Positions 33,901 to 43,200 of a DNA stretch of 64,000 nucleotides are shown here, in pieces. Below the pieces are notes generated by a model, which did no database searches, was not told the origin of the DNA, and was given only the letters and a program-made list of their open reading frames with translations. The translations under genes and the position numbers were made by a program. Origin of the DNA: a virus; the IMG/VR virus record IMGVR_UViG_3300023192_001558, positions 45,454 to 109,453 of that record. One strand, 5' to 3'. Numbering within the stretch: position 1 is the stretch's first letter; each line of letters opens with the position of its first letter.

Positions 33901-34569
33901 ATGGCTAATCGTAAAAAAGCAGAAGCATTTATCCTTGAATATATGGATAAGATCTTACCAGGGGGTGAGAATAAAGCCTTATACGAGGAAATGTTTAAGG
34001 GAATGAGTGATCGTGCTTTTGCAGCGTTAATGCAGAAGATTAAAGATGGATTTGTACTTCCTATCATCGCACCTAACCTCAACGAAGCTAAGCTAGATAC
34101 CACACGTAATGTTAAGATTGCTAAAGCGCTTGGGCATAGCTTCTTTGAACGTATTGTACTGACTGATACTGATACGGGCGAAACCTATACGACACCTCAT
34201 GAGTACATGGTGGTTGACATGCCTGTACGACGTCAGTCTCAGTTGCTAGATAAGAAAATGTCTACACCTGCTAACAATAACGTAGTTGACGAGCTGACAG
34301 GTCAAGCAACCGGTATCTCTAAAGGGTCTGCATTATCGTTCCCTGAACTTGGTGTACTTCTATCTATCGGGGTGGATAGCGCTATTGAAGAGTTAATTAA
34401 ACTTCGTGGTGGGGATGAGGTAGCTTTTAATGAGATGAATCGTCAGATCCTAGAAACAGGTGAAGCAGACATTGAAAGTATCAAAGCCCTAGGTTCTAAA
34501 GTAAAATCAACTGAAACATTAAGTGCTATATTGACAGGCATGCATTTAAGGAATAACCTAAATGAATGA
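33901..34569 (+). CDS. Unknown conserved-looking protein, helical
   Basis: 222 residues. Features are a Lys/Glu-rich helical N-terminus, an acidic loop (TDTDTGETYTTPHEYM), then V-D-M-P-V-R-R-Q-S-Q-L-L-D-K-K and long helices. It overlaps 34562-35035 by 8 bases and starts a three-gene block (33901-35761) that ends tail-to-tail with a minus-strand gene. A structural or packaging-related role is possible, but nothing is diagnostic. Confidence 0.5.
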   Translation: MANRKKAEAFILEYMDKILPGGENKALYEEMFKGMSDRAFAALMQKIKDGFVLPIIAPNLNEAKLDTTRNVKIAKALGHSFFERIVLTDTDTGETYTTPHEYMVVDMPVRRQSQLLDKKMSTPANNNVVDELTGQATGISKGSALSFPELGVLLSIGVDSAIEELIKLRGGDEVAFNEMNRQILETGEADIESIKALGSKVKSTETLSAILTGMHLRNNLNE

Positions 34570-35035
34570 TAAAGAATTGATGCTAGATGTTATTAGCAGT
34601 TTGAACAATATAACGTCTAGTACACTGGCTAACTTAACAAAAAAGAAAAGTCAATCAGCTATTGCTAAGCTTTACGAGATAAACAGTCGTTTTAATTTCA
34701 CACGTGTCTTTGAGAAAGAAGACGTAAAAAAGATTTGGGACATTATTCGTAATGACAATGAGTCATTGGTCACACTGGAACGAATTATTACGCAGTGGCG
34801 TTTAAGTAGCTTTGAGAACGATGATGCGCTTAAGCGTGTTAATGCGTTAATAGCAACCAGCGTTGTCCATGCTAATGCTGCTGGAAGTCTCACTGACGAC
34901 GCGTATAGAGAACCGGTACCAGACCATGTGGTTATAGAAACGTTATATACCGGTAACTTATGGTTGACGGTATTGTTTCTAATGCAGATGTGTCCTGATA
35001 TTCTAGCGTTGTTTTCTGAATTAAGTAAGGGATAG
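34562..35035 (+). CDS. Unknown protein, helical
   Basis: 157 residues, largely alpha-helical. It contains STLANLTKKKSQSAIAKLYE and a C-terminal hydrophobic helix (LWLTVLFLMQMCPDILALF). AAGGA lies nine bases before its ATG, inside the end of the upstream gene. Together with the flanking genes it forms a tightly spaced operon. No family recognised. Confidence 0.5.
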   Translation: MNDKELMLDVISSLNNITSSTLANLTKKKSQSAIAKLYEINSRFNFTRVFEKEDVKKIWDIIRNDNESLVTLERIITQWRLSSFENDDALKRVNALIATSVVHANAAGSLTDDAYREPVPDHVVIETLYTGNLWLTVLFLMQMCPDILALFSELSKG

Positions 35036-35038
35036 GTA

Positions 35039-35761
35039 ATGAGTAACCAGACTGTTTATGTAGAACTTAATACGCTGATGGATACTCGCCTTGCTTGTGT
35101 AGAAAGTATCTACGATGCAAATACAGCACAGGAGTTATTAAAAGGCGCGTATGATAAGCGTGTAAGCGATGATTGGTCGGCCATTCTACCTAAGCTGTCT
35201 ACAAAGGCTATTGAGGATCTTTATACTCACCATGACATTACTATACTAGCCCGTGCAATGATGACTAACATGGTTAGCGTGTTAAAGGACTTCATTGCTG
35301 AGGTTAACAAAGGTACGTCAGGCAATCCCTTAGCCGACCCGGTATCCATCCATATCAACACGGCCCCCTATAACCTACCAGAGTCTCACTGTCAGGTTAT
35401 TGTCAATAGCATTGCTCACCACGTTGGTATTACGGATATAAAGACTATTAACGTCCCTCGCCATATTACCACGCCAGCATTCTTCCAAGGCACTTACAAG
35501 ACAGTGTTTATGTATGACTTTATACCGTGGTTCACCATGCATCATAACGCCCTACGTAAACAGCATCTATCTGAGATGGTGTGGTATGTCCCTAAGTTAA
35601 AGGCATTTGGCGAGGCGGCACAAAACATGGAAGCGTCCCTTGACGAGACAGCCACCATGTTCTTTAAGAAAATGAATGTATGGGACGCAGCCACCATTGC
35701 ATTAACAGGGTATATGAATCTGCAGTTTCTAGATATAAAAGCATTTAACATGTATACCTAG
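35039..35761 (+). CDS. Unknown protein
   Basis: 240 residues. The middle has beta-type sequence (SIHINTAPYNLPESHCQVIVN) and a His/aromatic-rich stretch (MYDFIPWFTMHHNALRKQHLS). It starts three bases after the preceding stop and ends in CTAG, which also provides the stop of the convergent gene 35758-36174. Unknown function. The arrangement makes it the last gene of its operon. Confidence 0.5.
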   Translation: MSNQTVYVELNTLMDTRLACVESIYDANTAQELLKGAYDKRVSDDWSAILPKLSTKAIEDLYTHHDITILARAMMTNMVSVLKDFIAEVNKGTSGNPLADPVSIHINTAPYNLPESHCQVIVNSIAHHVGITDIKTINVPRHITTPAFFQGTYKTVFMYDFIPWFTMHHNALRKQHLSEMVWYVPKLKAFGEAAQNMEASLDETATMFFKKMNVWDAATIALTGYMNLQFLDIKAFNMYT

Positions 35762-36174
35762 TCAAACTTCTTCATAAACTCCTCGTAGTTAAGATCGCTA
35801 ACACCTACGTCTAGCTCACCTTCAACCAATGTTGGTTCAGGTAATGCATTATCAGGCAGGGTGTTAATGACTTTCTCATGTCTCCCTGCTTCAGCTTGAA
35901 ACGGATTGTTGCCGCCTGTCTTCGCCATAATCTTCGCTGCCATAATCGCAGCAGCGTTGTCTTGCTCGCTTTGTTTGGAATCTTGTTCCATACGCTTCAT
36001 AGCAAGGGCGGTGGTATCGGCACCGTTAACCAATTCAAGCAACACACGACGATCTCGGTTATTATTAGGCATGCCGTCTTTGGTCATGTCTTCTAGAATC
36101 GCCATTCGCGTGCGCTGTGTTAGGGACAGGACCTCATCTTCTGTGCGGTCCTTCATTGTATCAAGTAAAGACAT
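35758..36174 (-). CDS. Small acidic helical protein, possibly packaging-related
   Basis: 138 residues, ATG 36174 with GGGAGG upstream. The N-terminal half is a charged helical segment (DRTEDEVLSLTQRTRMAILED, then PNNNRDRRVLLELVNGADTTALAMKRME). The C-terminus is acidic (EGELDVGVSDLNYEEFMKKFD). A small helical protein with an N-terminal R-x-x-x-L-L-E-L pattern can be a terminase small-subunit type factor or scaffold. I cannot tell. It has its own minus-strand promoter-like sequence in the divergent region at 36206-36224. Confidence 0.5.
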   Translation of the reverse strand: MSLLDTMKDRTEDEVLSLTQRTRMAILEDMTKDGMPNNNRDRRVLLELVNGADTTALAMKRMEQDSKQSEQDNAAAIMAAKIMAKTGGNNPFQAEAGRHEKVINTLPDNALPEPTLVEGELDVGVSDLNYEEFMKKFD

Positions 36175-36205
36175 AGAAGCCTCCCTAGGATTCGTATAAA
36201 TTATT

Positions 36206-36224
36206 CACCTACATTACATAGGTG
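36206..36224. promoter_or_regulatory. Palindromic divergent promoter element
   Basis: CACCTACATTACATAGGTG reads as ACCTACATTAC on plus and ACCTATGTAATG on minus, so both strands carry the ACCTA-type element. It sits between the divergent genes 35758-36174 and 36255-36785. A related sequence, CTACGTTATATAG, lies between the divergent genes at 47110-47122. Confidence 0.6.
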
Positions 36225-36254
36225 AGTTGTAATAACTATAGCAATGAGGTAAAT

Positions 36255-36785
36255 ATGAAAGCACCCTCTCGCTGGTATAGGCTTAAACTGTGGCTACGAA
36301 TAGTCCTATTCAGGACGCAGTTTAAAACCATGCGTAATAGTATGAACGCTAAAGTTCTTGGTGGTTTGGTCTCACTGTACACGTCTCGTGACTTCGCTTT
36401 CTACCGTCCTAAAGACGGCAAAGCTATTACGATGATAGTATGGCACCGCAACGCTGAGCAAATGTTAGAGTTCATAAACATTGTTAAAGACGCCGTTGAA
36501 AAGAATGCAGAGATACCTGCTGAAGCAATGGCATTAACGAGTAGACGCACCACCTTAACCTTGGACGCCTGGCTGGTAGATGACGAGCAATACGACATCG
36601 ATATCCAACGGTTTTGGGAAGCATTGAGTGAAGCAGTTACTCCTATCCACGACATTCTAATGGTCATGGAAAAAGAAAATACCGCTCGCTACAGTTATTA
36701 TTCTCGACGGATGATGCGTTTATTTCAAGACATAGGACAAATGCTGGAGGCACTTGAAAAAGTGATTTTAAACGATTATGTTTGA
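36255..36785 (+). CDS. Unknown protein
   Basis: 176 residues from ATG 36255 with GAGG upstream. A GTG at 36222 overlaps the promoter and is unlikely. The N-terminus is basic (KAPSRWYRLKLWLRIVLFRTQ), and the body is helical with conserved-looking W-H-R-N-A-E-Q-M. It overlaps the next gene by 8 bases. A basic hydrophobic N-terminus may interact with membrane or nucleic acid. Unknown. Confidence 0.5.
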   Translation: MKAPSRWYRLKLWLRIVLFRTQFKTMRNSMNAKVLGGLVSLYTSRDFAFYRPKDGKAITMIVWHRNAEQMLEFINIVKDAVEKNAEIPAEAMALTSRRTTLTLDAWLVDDEQYDIDIQRFWEALSEAVTPIHDILMVMEKENTARYSYYSRRMMRLFQDIGQMLEALEKVILNDYV

Positions 36786-37173
36786 CGACAGATATAGCGT
36801 GAATGAAATACTACAAGATTCTAATAAAAAGACACTATCGGCTAGAGGCGCGTTGAGTCGATTGTTTCGAGTAATCTTGGATGATTTTAATATCACCCCA
36901 ATGGGATGGAACCGCCGTATGGATACGTATCTCAACGATCCAGTCAATGGTCTACCTCGATCTGGTAAGCCTAGACACACGGCACGTGGCAATATTAATA
37001 AACAAATGGCATCTGACCCGATGACCATTAAAACGTTTCTTAAGATGATGCGATTCTTAGGTGCGACTCGTATACGCTTTAGCGTAGAACTTACTATTCG
37101 CAAGAAGGTAACGCAACACAGTGTTGAACTGCAGTTCTCGGAACATCAAGAACCAGATGAACATGAAAAATAA
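36778..37173 (+). CDS. Unknown basic protein
   Basis: 131 residues, basic in the middle (RSGKPRHTARGNINKQMASDP), with a helical, aromatic-poor C-terminus. It overlaps the end of 36255-36785. The basic sequence is compatible with nucleic-acid binding, but no helix-turn-helix or zinc motif is seen. Confidence 0.5.
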   Translation: MFDDRYSVNEILQDSNKKTLSARGALSRLFRVILDDFNITPMGWNRRMDTYLNDPVNGLPRSGKPRHTARGNINKQMASDPMTIKTFLKMMRFLGATRIRFSVELTIRKKVTQHSVELQFSEHQEPDEHEK

Positions 37174-37209
37174 ACAATAAGCTACGCCCTTAAAAAACTA
37201 TAACGATGC

Positions 37210-37263
37210 GTCGACCTATCTGCTTGCAGGTAGGCTCGACCATTGTATTCACTTTCTTTTTTT
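37210..37263 (+). terminator. Stem-loop terminator
   Basis: GTCGACCTATCTGC pairs imperfectly with GCAGGTAGGCTCGAC (37210-37240). CACTTTCTTTTTTT follows within ~25 bases. No TATGCCGT. It ends the short operon 36255-37173. Confidence 0.6.
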
Positions 37264-37282
37264 GCATTGAAGGAGACCTTGT

Positions 37283-38248
37283 ATGAGTCTTTTTACTACC
37301 GCAACAAAATCGTTACCTAAGGTTGTTGATCTATTCTCCCCCTCTGATAGTTCATCATCTACCCCTAGCTCTAAATCTCTAGTAGATGCTGTGAGCTCTC
37401 CTGATAATGTTTCATCTAAATCTATAGACAGTGCAGTTAAGCGTGTTGCTAGCAAAGCACCTGCTGCGCCTACTAGTTCAGGTCTGTCCTCTGCTACGGG
37501 TAAGAACATTTCTATTTCTAACTTAAGTGCTACTGCAGTTAAGAACTTACAAGGATTCTTGCAAGAAGATAGCACTGTAGGTCAAAAGACGGTTAAATTA
37601 CTAGATGGAACTATTGTAAAGGGGATAGCAACGGAGCTTAGCGAGGCAAAAGCGTTTCAAGATATGGTAACTCAGATACACGGTATGTGTAGCGGTACCA
37701 GCATTGAAGATAGAACAACGGCGCGAGCTGTCAACGATACGCTGCTTTTAGAGGCCCTATTACTAGGACTAGCAGGTTTAATCGACTGTCTAGCAGAAGT
37801 AGTAGGGTTAGACTTCAGTGCAACACGTATTGCCAAGCAGGGCATTGTAGCTGCTAAACGTGGGGATGCGGCTAGTCTTGCTTCTTTATCTAAGTTAGTA
37901 GGTTCAGCTAAGCTTAAAGCCAATAACCCTAATCTTGTTAATACTCTGCTAAAGAATTACAGTCTTGCAGGTGATAACAACCCGAATAACCATCAACGCG
38001 CCGGAGCGACGTTAGTTGAACAAATTAAGACCATCGACACTAGCTGGATGCGTAGCGACGCCAGCGGAGATAACGTTAAAGATATTAGTTCTTTGCGTGG
38101 TATATCTGACGATGCTAAAACGGTATTGTCGACACAAAGTGAAACATCTACGGCTATCATGATTGCCAACGACACGCCTCAGGAAGATCAATCTATACTG
38201 ATGCGTCGTTTCAATCCCACTAGCCTAGCTAATAGCCTTAACGCATAA
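37283..38248 (+). CDS. Ser/Ala-rich protein, probably structural, unknown
   Basis: 321 residues. The first ~75 are strikingly Ser-rich (SSSSTPSSKSLVDAVSSPDN), and the rest is helical and Ala/Leu-rich (LLLEALLLGLAGLIDCLAEVV). GAAGGAG lies before ATG 37283. It is convergent with the tail operon, separated only by a bidirectional terminator. The composition resembles phage internal or scaffold-type proteins, but this is only a guess. Confidence 0.5.
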   Translation: MSLFTTATKSLPKVVDLFSPSDSSSSTPSSKSLVDAVSSPDNVSSKSIDSAVKRVASKAPAAPTSSGLSSATGKNISISNLSATAVKNLQGFLQEDSTVGQKTVKLLDGTIVKGIATELSEAKAFQDMVTQIHGMCSGTSIEDRTTARAVNDTLLLEALLLGLAGLIDCLAEVVGLDFSATRIAKQGIVAAKRGDAASLASLSKLVGSAKLKANNPNLVNTLLKNYSLAGDNNPNNHQRAGATLVEQIKTIDTSWMRSDASGDNVKDISSLRGISDDAKTVLSTQSETSTAIMIANDTPQEDQSILMRRFNPTSLANSLNA

Positions 38249-38293
38249 AGACCCTACCTCTACCTATCATGGGTAGAGGTAGGTTATGCCGTT
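38242..38293. terminator. Bidirectional stem-loop terminator, copy 2 of an inverted pair
   Basis: CCTACCTCTACC pairs with GGGTAGAGGTAGG. TATGCCGT follows on plus (38285-38292), and CTTTATGCGT follows on minus. The last bases overlap the TAA stop of the minus gene. It matches the element at 25588-25641 in reverse orientation with changes almost only in the loop. Confidence 0.85.
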
Positions 38294-40166
38294 ATCCACG
38301 ACCTGTATTACGAGCAACCGCCGCCAGTATTCTACCGGGAACAGTTGCTGAAACATGCTGCGCATAGAACGCAGGAGATGTCCATTTCTCAAACTCTTGT
38401 GTAGCTTGAACAAATCGACGCTTCAGCTTCTGAACAGGATAGAACTGCTCGGTTAACCCTAGACCACCTAAGATACCCATATAGTCACTAAAGGATGAAT
38501 CATCATCAAAGAGACCTGGACTATCATTAAGTGGCATGTGCATGACTGTTGATAGGTCTTTAACAGATATTGTAACATCTATACCCGTAGGTAGATGATC
38601 AACTGACCAACCTATATTACCCACACCACGTGTAATAGATACACTGTCGATGATTGATAATCTAGATTGCTGTCGACCTTTAACAAACAGATCACAAAGG
38701 AACGGACTGGTATACGACTGCGCACCTGTTGATAACGGTAACGCGCCTGCAAGGATCATAGCCAACGGTACGTAGATGTTAGTAAAGATACTCATCTTGT
38801 TACCGTAGGGTGCTCTTAGCTCTAGCGTGTAAGACTCACTGGGTAATTCAGCAACGGAATCCTGCCAGTGTTCCGGGATATCTACAAAGGCACGACCACC
38901 TAGAGCAGCTAAACCTGATAAACCTACACCATCAGCAACACCAGCAATAACGTCTTTAGCACCGCCTATAATGCCTTCTATGGCTCCAGAGATAACACCA
39001 TCGCCGATATTACCATCTAAGGTAGAAAACCTCGCAGAACGCGCTGAGGACGACATACCGTTGATCTTATTGGCAATGTCAGACTCACCAGTTGTGTTAG
39101 AGAAAGATTCATTGATAGAGCGATCAGGATTAACCTTAAAACTCACCCAATGTGAACCATCCGATAACTCACTAGAAAGATGTTCAAAAAACCCAGATTC
39201 CCAAGAACCAATAGGATCTTGTTTCTCTTTATCCGCATCCGCACCCTGAGCCATGGACGTAGAGTGATAACGCGCCATGTAGTCTTTTAATGAAGAACCT
39301 GCTGGAATAGGGCCAATGTCTTGCTCGGTCATACGTCTTGCTGCAGTAGCTAACCCTTCGCTGGTTGTTGCATTTTGAAGCGCAGCCTGCTGTAGGACAA
39401 TCTGTCGATTACGAATACGTTGAGCACGGTTAGCAATCGCATATATGTCAACACCTCCATCTCCACGAAAAACATCCGGCAATAGCTTATTAAACGCTTC
39501 TATCTCTTTAGATGTTAACCCCGCCTCGTAGTTAGGTTCTGCCTTTCCATCCGCGTTAACGGTATAAGAGTCAATATCAGCAGCGCCTATCAAACCCATG
39601 TTTACCGCTAAGTTATTAACGATAGTATTAACCGCGCCCCAGTATAGAGGCATCGTAGGTTTGAGGTAGTAGTATTTACTATATGGCTTATCATCTAAAA
39701 AACGATAAATACGTCCAGCAACCACAAAAGGAAGTAAGGGGATAGCAAATAGAAATCCAGCTACCTTACCAATGTTGTACAAAACCCCAGTCGATTCGCC
39801 TGTACGAGCCAACGTCCCCATTGAACTATCAAAGAAGTTAGTAAAGAACGTTGTTAACGAATTGTACTCCGCTACCCCAAAACGCATATGTAGCGTAATT
39901 GAGTTATCGTCTATCGCCTCGCTATAATAGCGCCCCATACCCTTAGAGGGGCTAAATGGTGCTTTTGCTTTTATATCCGCATGGCGAGTAAACTGAGGGG
40001 GGTTATTAATTGTGTAGTTACCACCTAATGTGGTATCTGTGTATTTTGTTGACGCCATTGAAAACACGCGACGTTTTTTATCAACATCGTCAATGTCTGA
40101 CTTGCGTAAAAGGAACGCTTGCCTCAACCATGCTGTATCTTCCAAGACATCTGAAAGTATAGTCAT
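38292..40166 (-). CDS. Tail/virion protein with membrane segment, downstream of tape measure
   Basis: 624 residues. Residues ~145-165 form a hydrophobic stretch (VAGFLFAIPLLPFVVAGRIY), flanked by beta-type sequence (NSITLHMRFGVAEYNSLTTFF). The C-terminal ~150 residues include LELRAPYGNKMSIFTNIYVPL and RQQSRLSIIDSVSITRGVGN. It lies 68 bases after the tape-measure-like gene and is probably co-transcribed. Similar gene order (gp181-gp182) occurs in phiKZ, from memory. Probable role: baseplate or tail tube-tip component. Confidence 0.6.
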   Translation of the reverse strand: MTILSDVLEDTAWLRQAFLLRKSDIDDVDKKRRVFSMASTKYTDTTLGGNYTINNPPQFTRHADIKAKAPFSPSKGMGRYYSEAIDDNSITLHMRFGVAEYNSLTTFFTNFFDSSMGTLARTGESTGVLYNIGKVAGFLFAIPLLPFVVAGRIYRFLDDKPYSKYYYLKPTMPLYWGAVNTIVNNLAVNMGLIGAADIDSYTVNADGKAEPNYEAGLTSKEIEAFNKLLPDVFRGDGGVDIYAIANRAQRIRNRQIVLQQAALQNATTSEGLATAARRMTEQDIGPIPAGSSLKDYMARYHSTSMAQGADADKEKQDPIGSWESGFFEHLSSELSDGSHWVSFKVNPDRSINESFSNTTGESDIANKINGMSSSARSARFSTLDGNIGDGVISGAIEGIIGGAKDVIAGVADGVGLSGLAALGGRAFVDIPEHWQDSVAELPSESYTLELRAPYGNKMSIFTNIYVPLAMILAGALPLSTGAQSYTSPFLCDLFVKGRQQSRLSIIDSVSITRGVGNIGWSVDHLPTGIDVTISVKDLSTVMHMPLNDSPGLFDDDSSFSDYMGILGGLGLTEQFYPVQKLKRRFVQATQEFEKWTSPAFYAQHVSATVPGRILAAVARNTGRG

Positions 40167-40210
40167 AACGGTTTCCTATGATTAAATTTGTAATTAAGTA
40201 ATGATAGAAC

Positions 40211-40224
40211 GGACATCCTTGTCC
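40211..40224 (-). terminator. Weak stem-loop in the gap after the tape-measure gene
   Basis: GGACA pairs with TGTCC, loop TCCT. It lies just downstream of the tape-measure stop. It is short and has no T-run, so readthrough into 38292-40166 is likely. Confidence 0.35.
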
Positions 40225-40233
40225 TATCCTACA

Positions 40234-43200
40234 TTATCCGGTCTTACCCATACCAACAGGCGGTGTAGAACGTTGACGCTGATTAAGCAGTTGTCTACGA
40301 CGTGCCTCAGCTTGTCGCTGTTTAGCACGTTCAGCTGCAGCCTCACCACCGCTAACTGGTGCTTCAGACTTAGGAATGACTTCATCACCTTGCAAGTGTT
40401 TCCAAATGCGTTTAAGTGTATCATCCATAGACTGTTGAACATACAGTGACTCATTGAGAATGTTACCAATATAGCCAAGTTGCTCGTTTGCTAGCTCTGC
40501 GTACATTTGCTGATGTGCATCTACAGCGTTTACGCGTTTATCAGAATACTGATTAACCGCGCTGATGTGATCATCTAGAACAACACGCTCTCTTTGCTCT
40601 TCTAAAAGAACAGCATTTTGATTACGTAAACGTTGTTGGTTGATAACTTCATCAAGATTGATAGTATAACCATTATAAGTGTTAACATCGTTCTTATAAC
40701 GATTTGAATCTACTACGTCCTCTATACTTGAACGCTGCGTCGCACTATAGTCATCACCCTCACTCACCATCGTACGGTTATCAATGTTAGAATAGTAATT
40801 GTCACGGCGTCGTGCTACTTCTTCTTCACTGATAATACGCGCACCATCTTCGGTGTGATGTTGAATAGCCGAAGTGTTGATCTGTGTAGATCGATCAACC
40901 ACGGTATCTACACCTGGGTAATATGTATCCGCATTAGCAGCCATCACACCACCCATAGTCACACCTAACCCACCTAACGCTACCGCATTGTTAGGTATTG
41001 AAGGTCTACGTGTTGAGGTCTGGCTATTTGAACCGCTACCTAAAGCAAGTACTGAACCGCCTGACACAATAGCCGCTGCTTTAAGCTTACGCGTTAATGC
41101 ATCTTGAGGTTCCTCAATGACTGTCTCAGGCATTGCCATTTCCTTATCTCTAGGTGGAGTATAAGAGGCAGGCGGTACTAAACCTGATGTAACCGGTTCA
41201 GGGCTATCCTTAGATGCTTCGACAGTGTCTTTCAACTCACCACCATACTCCTGCATGACACGATTATACTGCGTGACAACGTCATCGCTAGTAGCTTCTT
41301 GATCAAAGTAAGGTGACGTATTACCAATAGCCGGTGAACTCTCTAGAAGTTCAAACGCTTTCTTAGTAAACGGTACGAGTTGATCTTCAGGTAAGTCATC
41401 ATCTAGATCATCCACATCTAGATCTTCATCGATGCGATTAGCCAAAGTTGCATATGTTAGCAGCGTGGGTTTAAACGTACCTTCATACCAACGAACAAAG
41501 GCTTCTAAATTCTGAGGATTATTCTTATCCACATTGAATCTTTCACCGTGCTCATCAATAAGGTCATTATAATCAACTTTAGGTAAAGTAGCCTCTCCCC
41601 TATCATTAAAGGTGATATCATCGAGCGACGCTTCTTCTAAAAGACGAATCGCACGAAGTTGACTTCCTTCCTCAGTGTTGATACCCATCTGCTTAAAACG
41701 CATATCCTCGATAGGGTCTGCATCGCTCCTACTGTTAAGATACTGAGCGCCTTTATAAGCACCCCATAACGCAGTTGCAGCCCAACCCACTGGACCTAGC
41801 GCTACACGACCGACCGACAACCCAACACGCGCTAGTGTCCCTAATGCTTTACCAGCACCACCTAGCATCGACGCGCCTTTACCGACTACTGAAGCAACTT
41901 TAGAACCCATACCCGCTAAGGTGGATGCACCAGTTCCTACCATACCTGCAAGACCGGAGCCCGCTGCTAGTAACGCCTTACCTGGTGATTTAATAAAATT
42001 ACCCACGGCACTTAGTCCTTTACCACCTAGGGATTTAATCTTACTAAATATACCACGCTTGCCTGAGCTTGCTCTTGCTGCTTTACGCTGCGCTCTACGC
42101 TCTCTGCGATCAGCACGACTATCTCTGTCAAACTGATCACCTAGCGCATCACCTGCGATCTCACTTGCAGCTTCTCCAGCAACATCACCAAAGAAACCAC
42201 CCTCGTCATCCTCTCCACCAAATAAGTTAAGTCCTTTAATCTTATCGGTAAGTCCGCCTAAGAAACCGGCTACCCCACCTAACACCGCAGCACCAGGTGT
42301 TGATTTAGCAACCGCAGCTTTAGCTTTATCGGCAAGGCTTTCTTTATTACGCTGGTCTAAATAACTACCATCACGTATACCGTCGCCGTCAGCATCGCCT
42401 AAGACTTTCTCTTTCTTAAATGTGCTGATGAGCGTTTCTTTAAGACTTTCTATAGAGTCCTTCACTTGCATTGATGCGTCAGTTGCTTTATCAGAAACAA
42501 CTGTATAAGCATCTTTACTAGACTCTACTAACGATGATAGATTTTGGTTAAGTGTTGAATCGTTCTCTTTGATCTGCGTCTCTAATCCACCCGTCACGTC
42601 TCTGACACTCGACAAGACTTGCTTTGTTAACACGTCTGTCTTTTGTTGAGTACGCTCCATCAACGTATAAAGATGTTTATCCTTGACATCCTTAGACGCT
42701 TTAGTTACCACACTGGTAGATCTATCATTTTCTCTAACAATATCCCCACCATCCGACAATGTAGTATCGGGTGTCTGATGCTCATCACGAATACTTATTA
42801 AGTTATTTCTATCATTCCTTAACCGATTAACGGTGTTGTTATTTGACGTGTTTAAAACGTCTACAATTGACGCCTTTATTAGCTCAACTAACCCGCCTGT
42901 TGTCTCCCCAATGCTATTAGACAGTAAACTATTTGAATACTGACTTAGATACATTTCAGTAGGAGCAAGGCCACCTATGTTTACTTCGTCTCCATTTTGG
43001 GTGTAAGAACCATCCCTGTTTGCTATATTTTCTAATACCGACATATAACTAGGTGCTATATTATCAGTAGATGACATATAGTAACCAGTATTACTTATAG
43101 TTCCAGGTCGTGAGGGGTCAGCGCTATACATTAACTCGGTGTTTAAAGTTGATGTATTTTGCGTCTGTGGCGTTATGCTCTGATTATACAAGGTAGAAAT

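Noticed and set aside
35758-36174. Firm call of terminase small subunit
   Set aside because: Size and helical composition fit, but no helix-turn-helix is clear and no large terminase is adjacent.
40225-40237. CCTACATTATCC as a promoter on the plus strand
   Set aside because: It overlaps the tape-measure stop codon on the other strand and no plus-strand gene follows.
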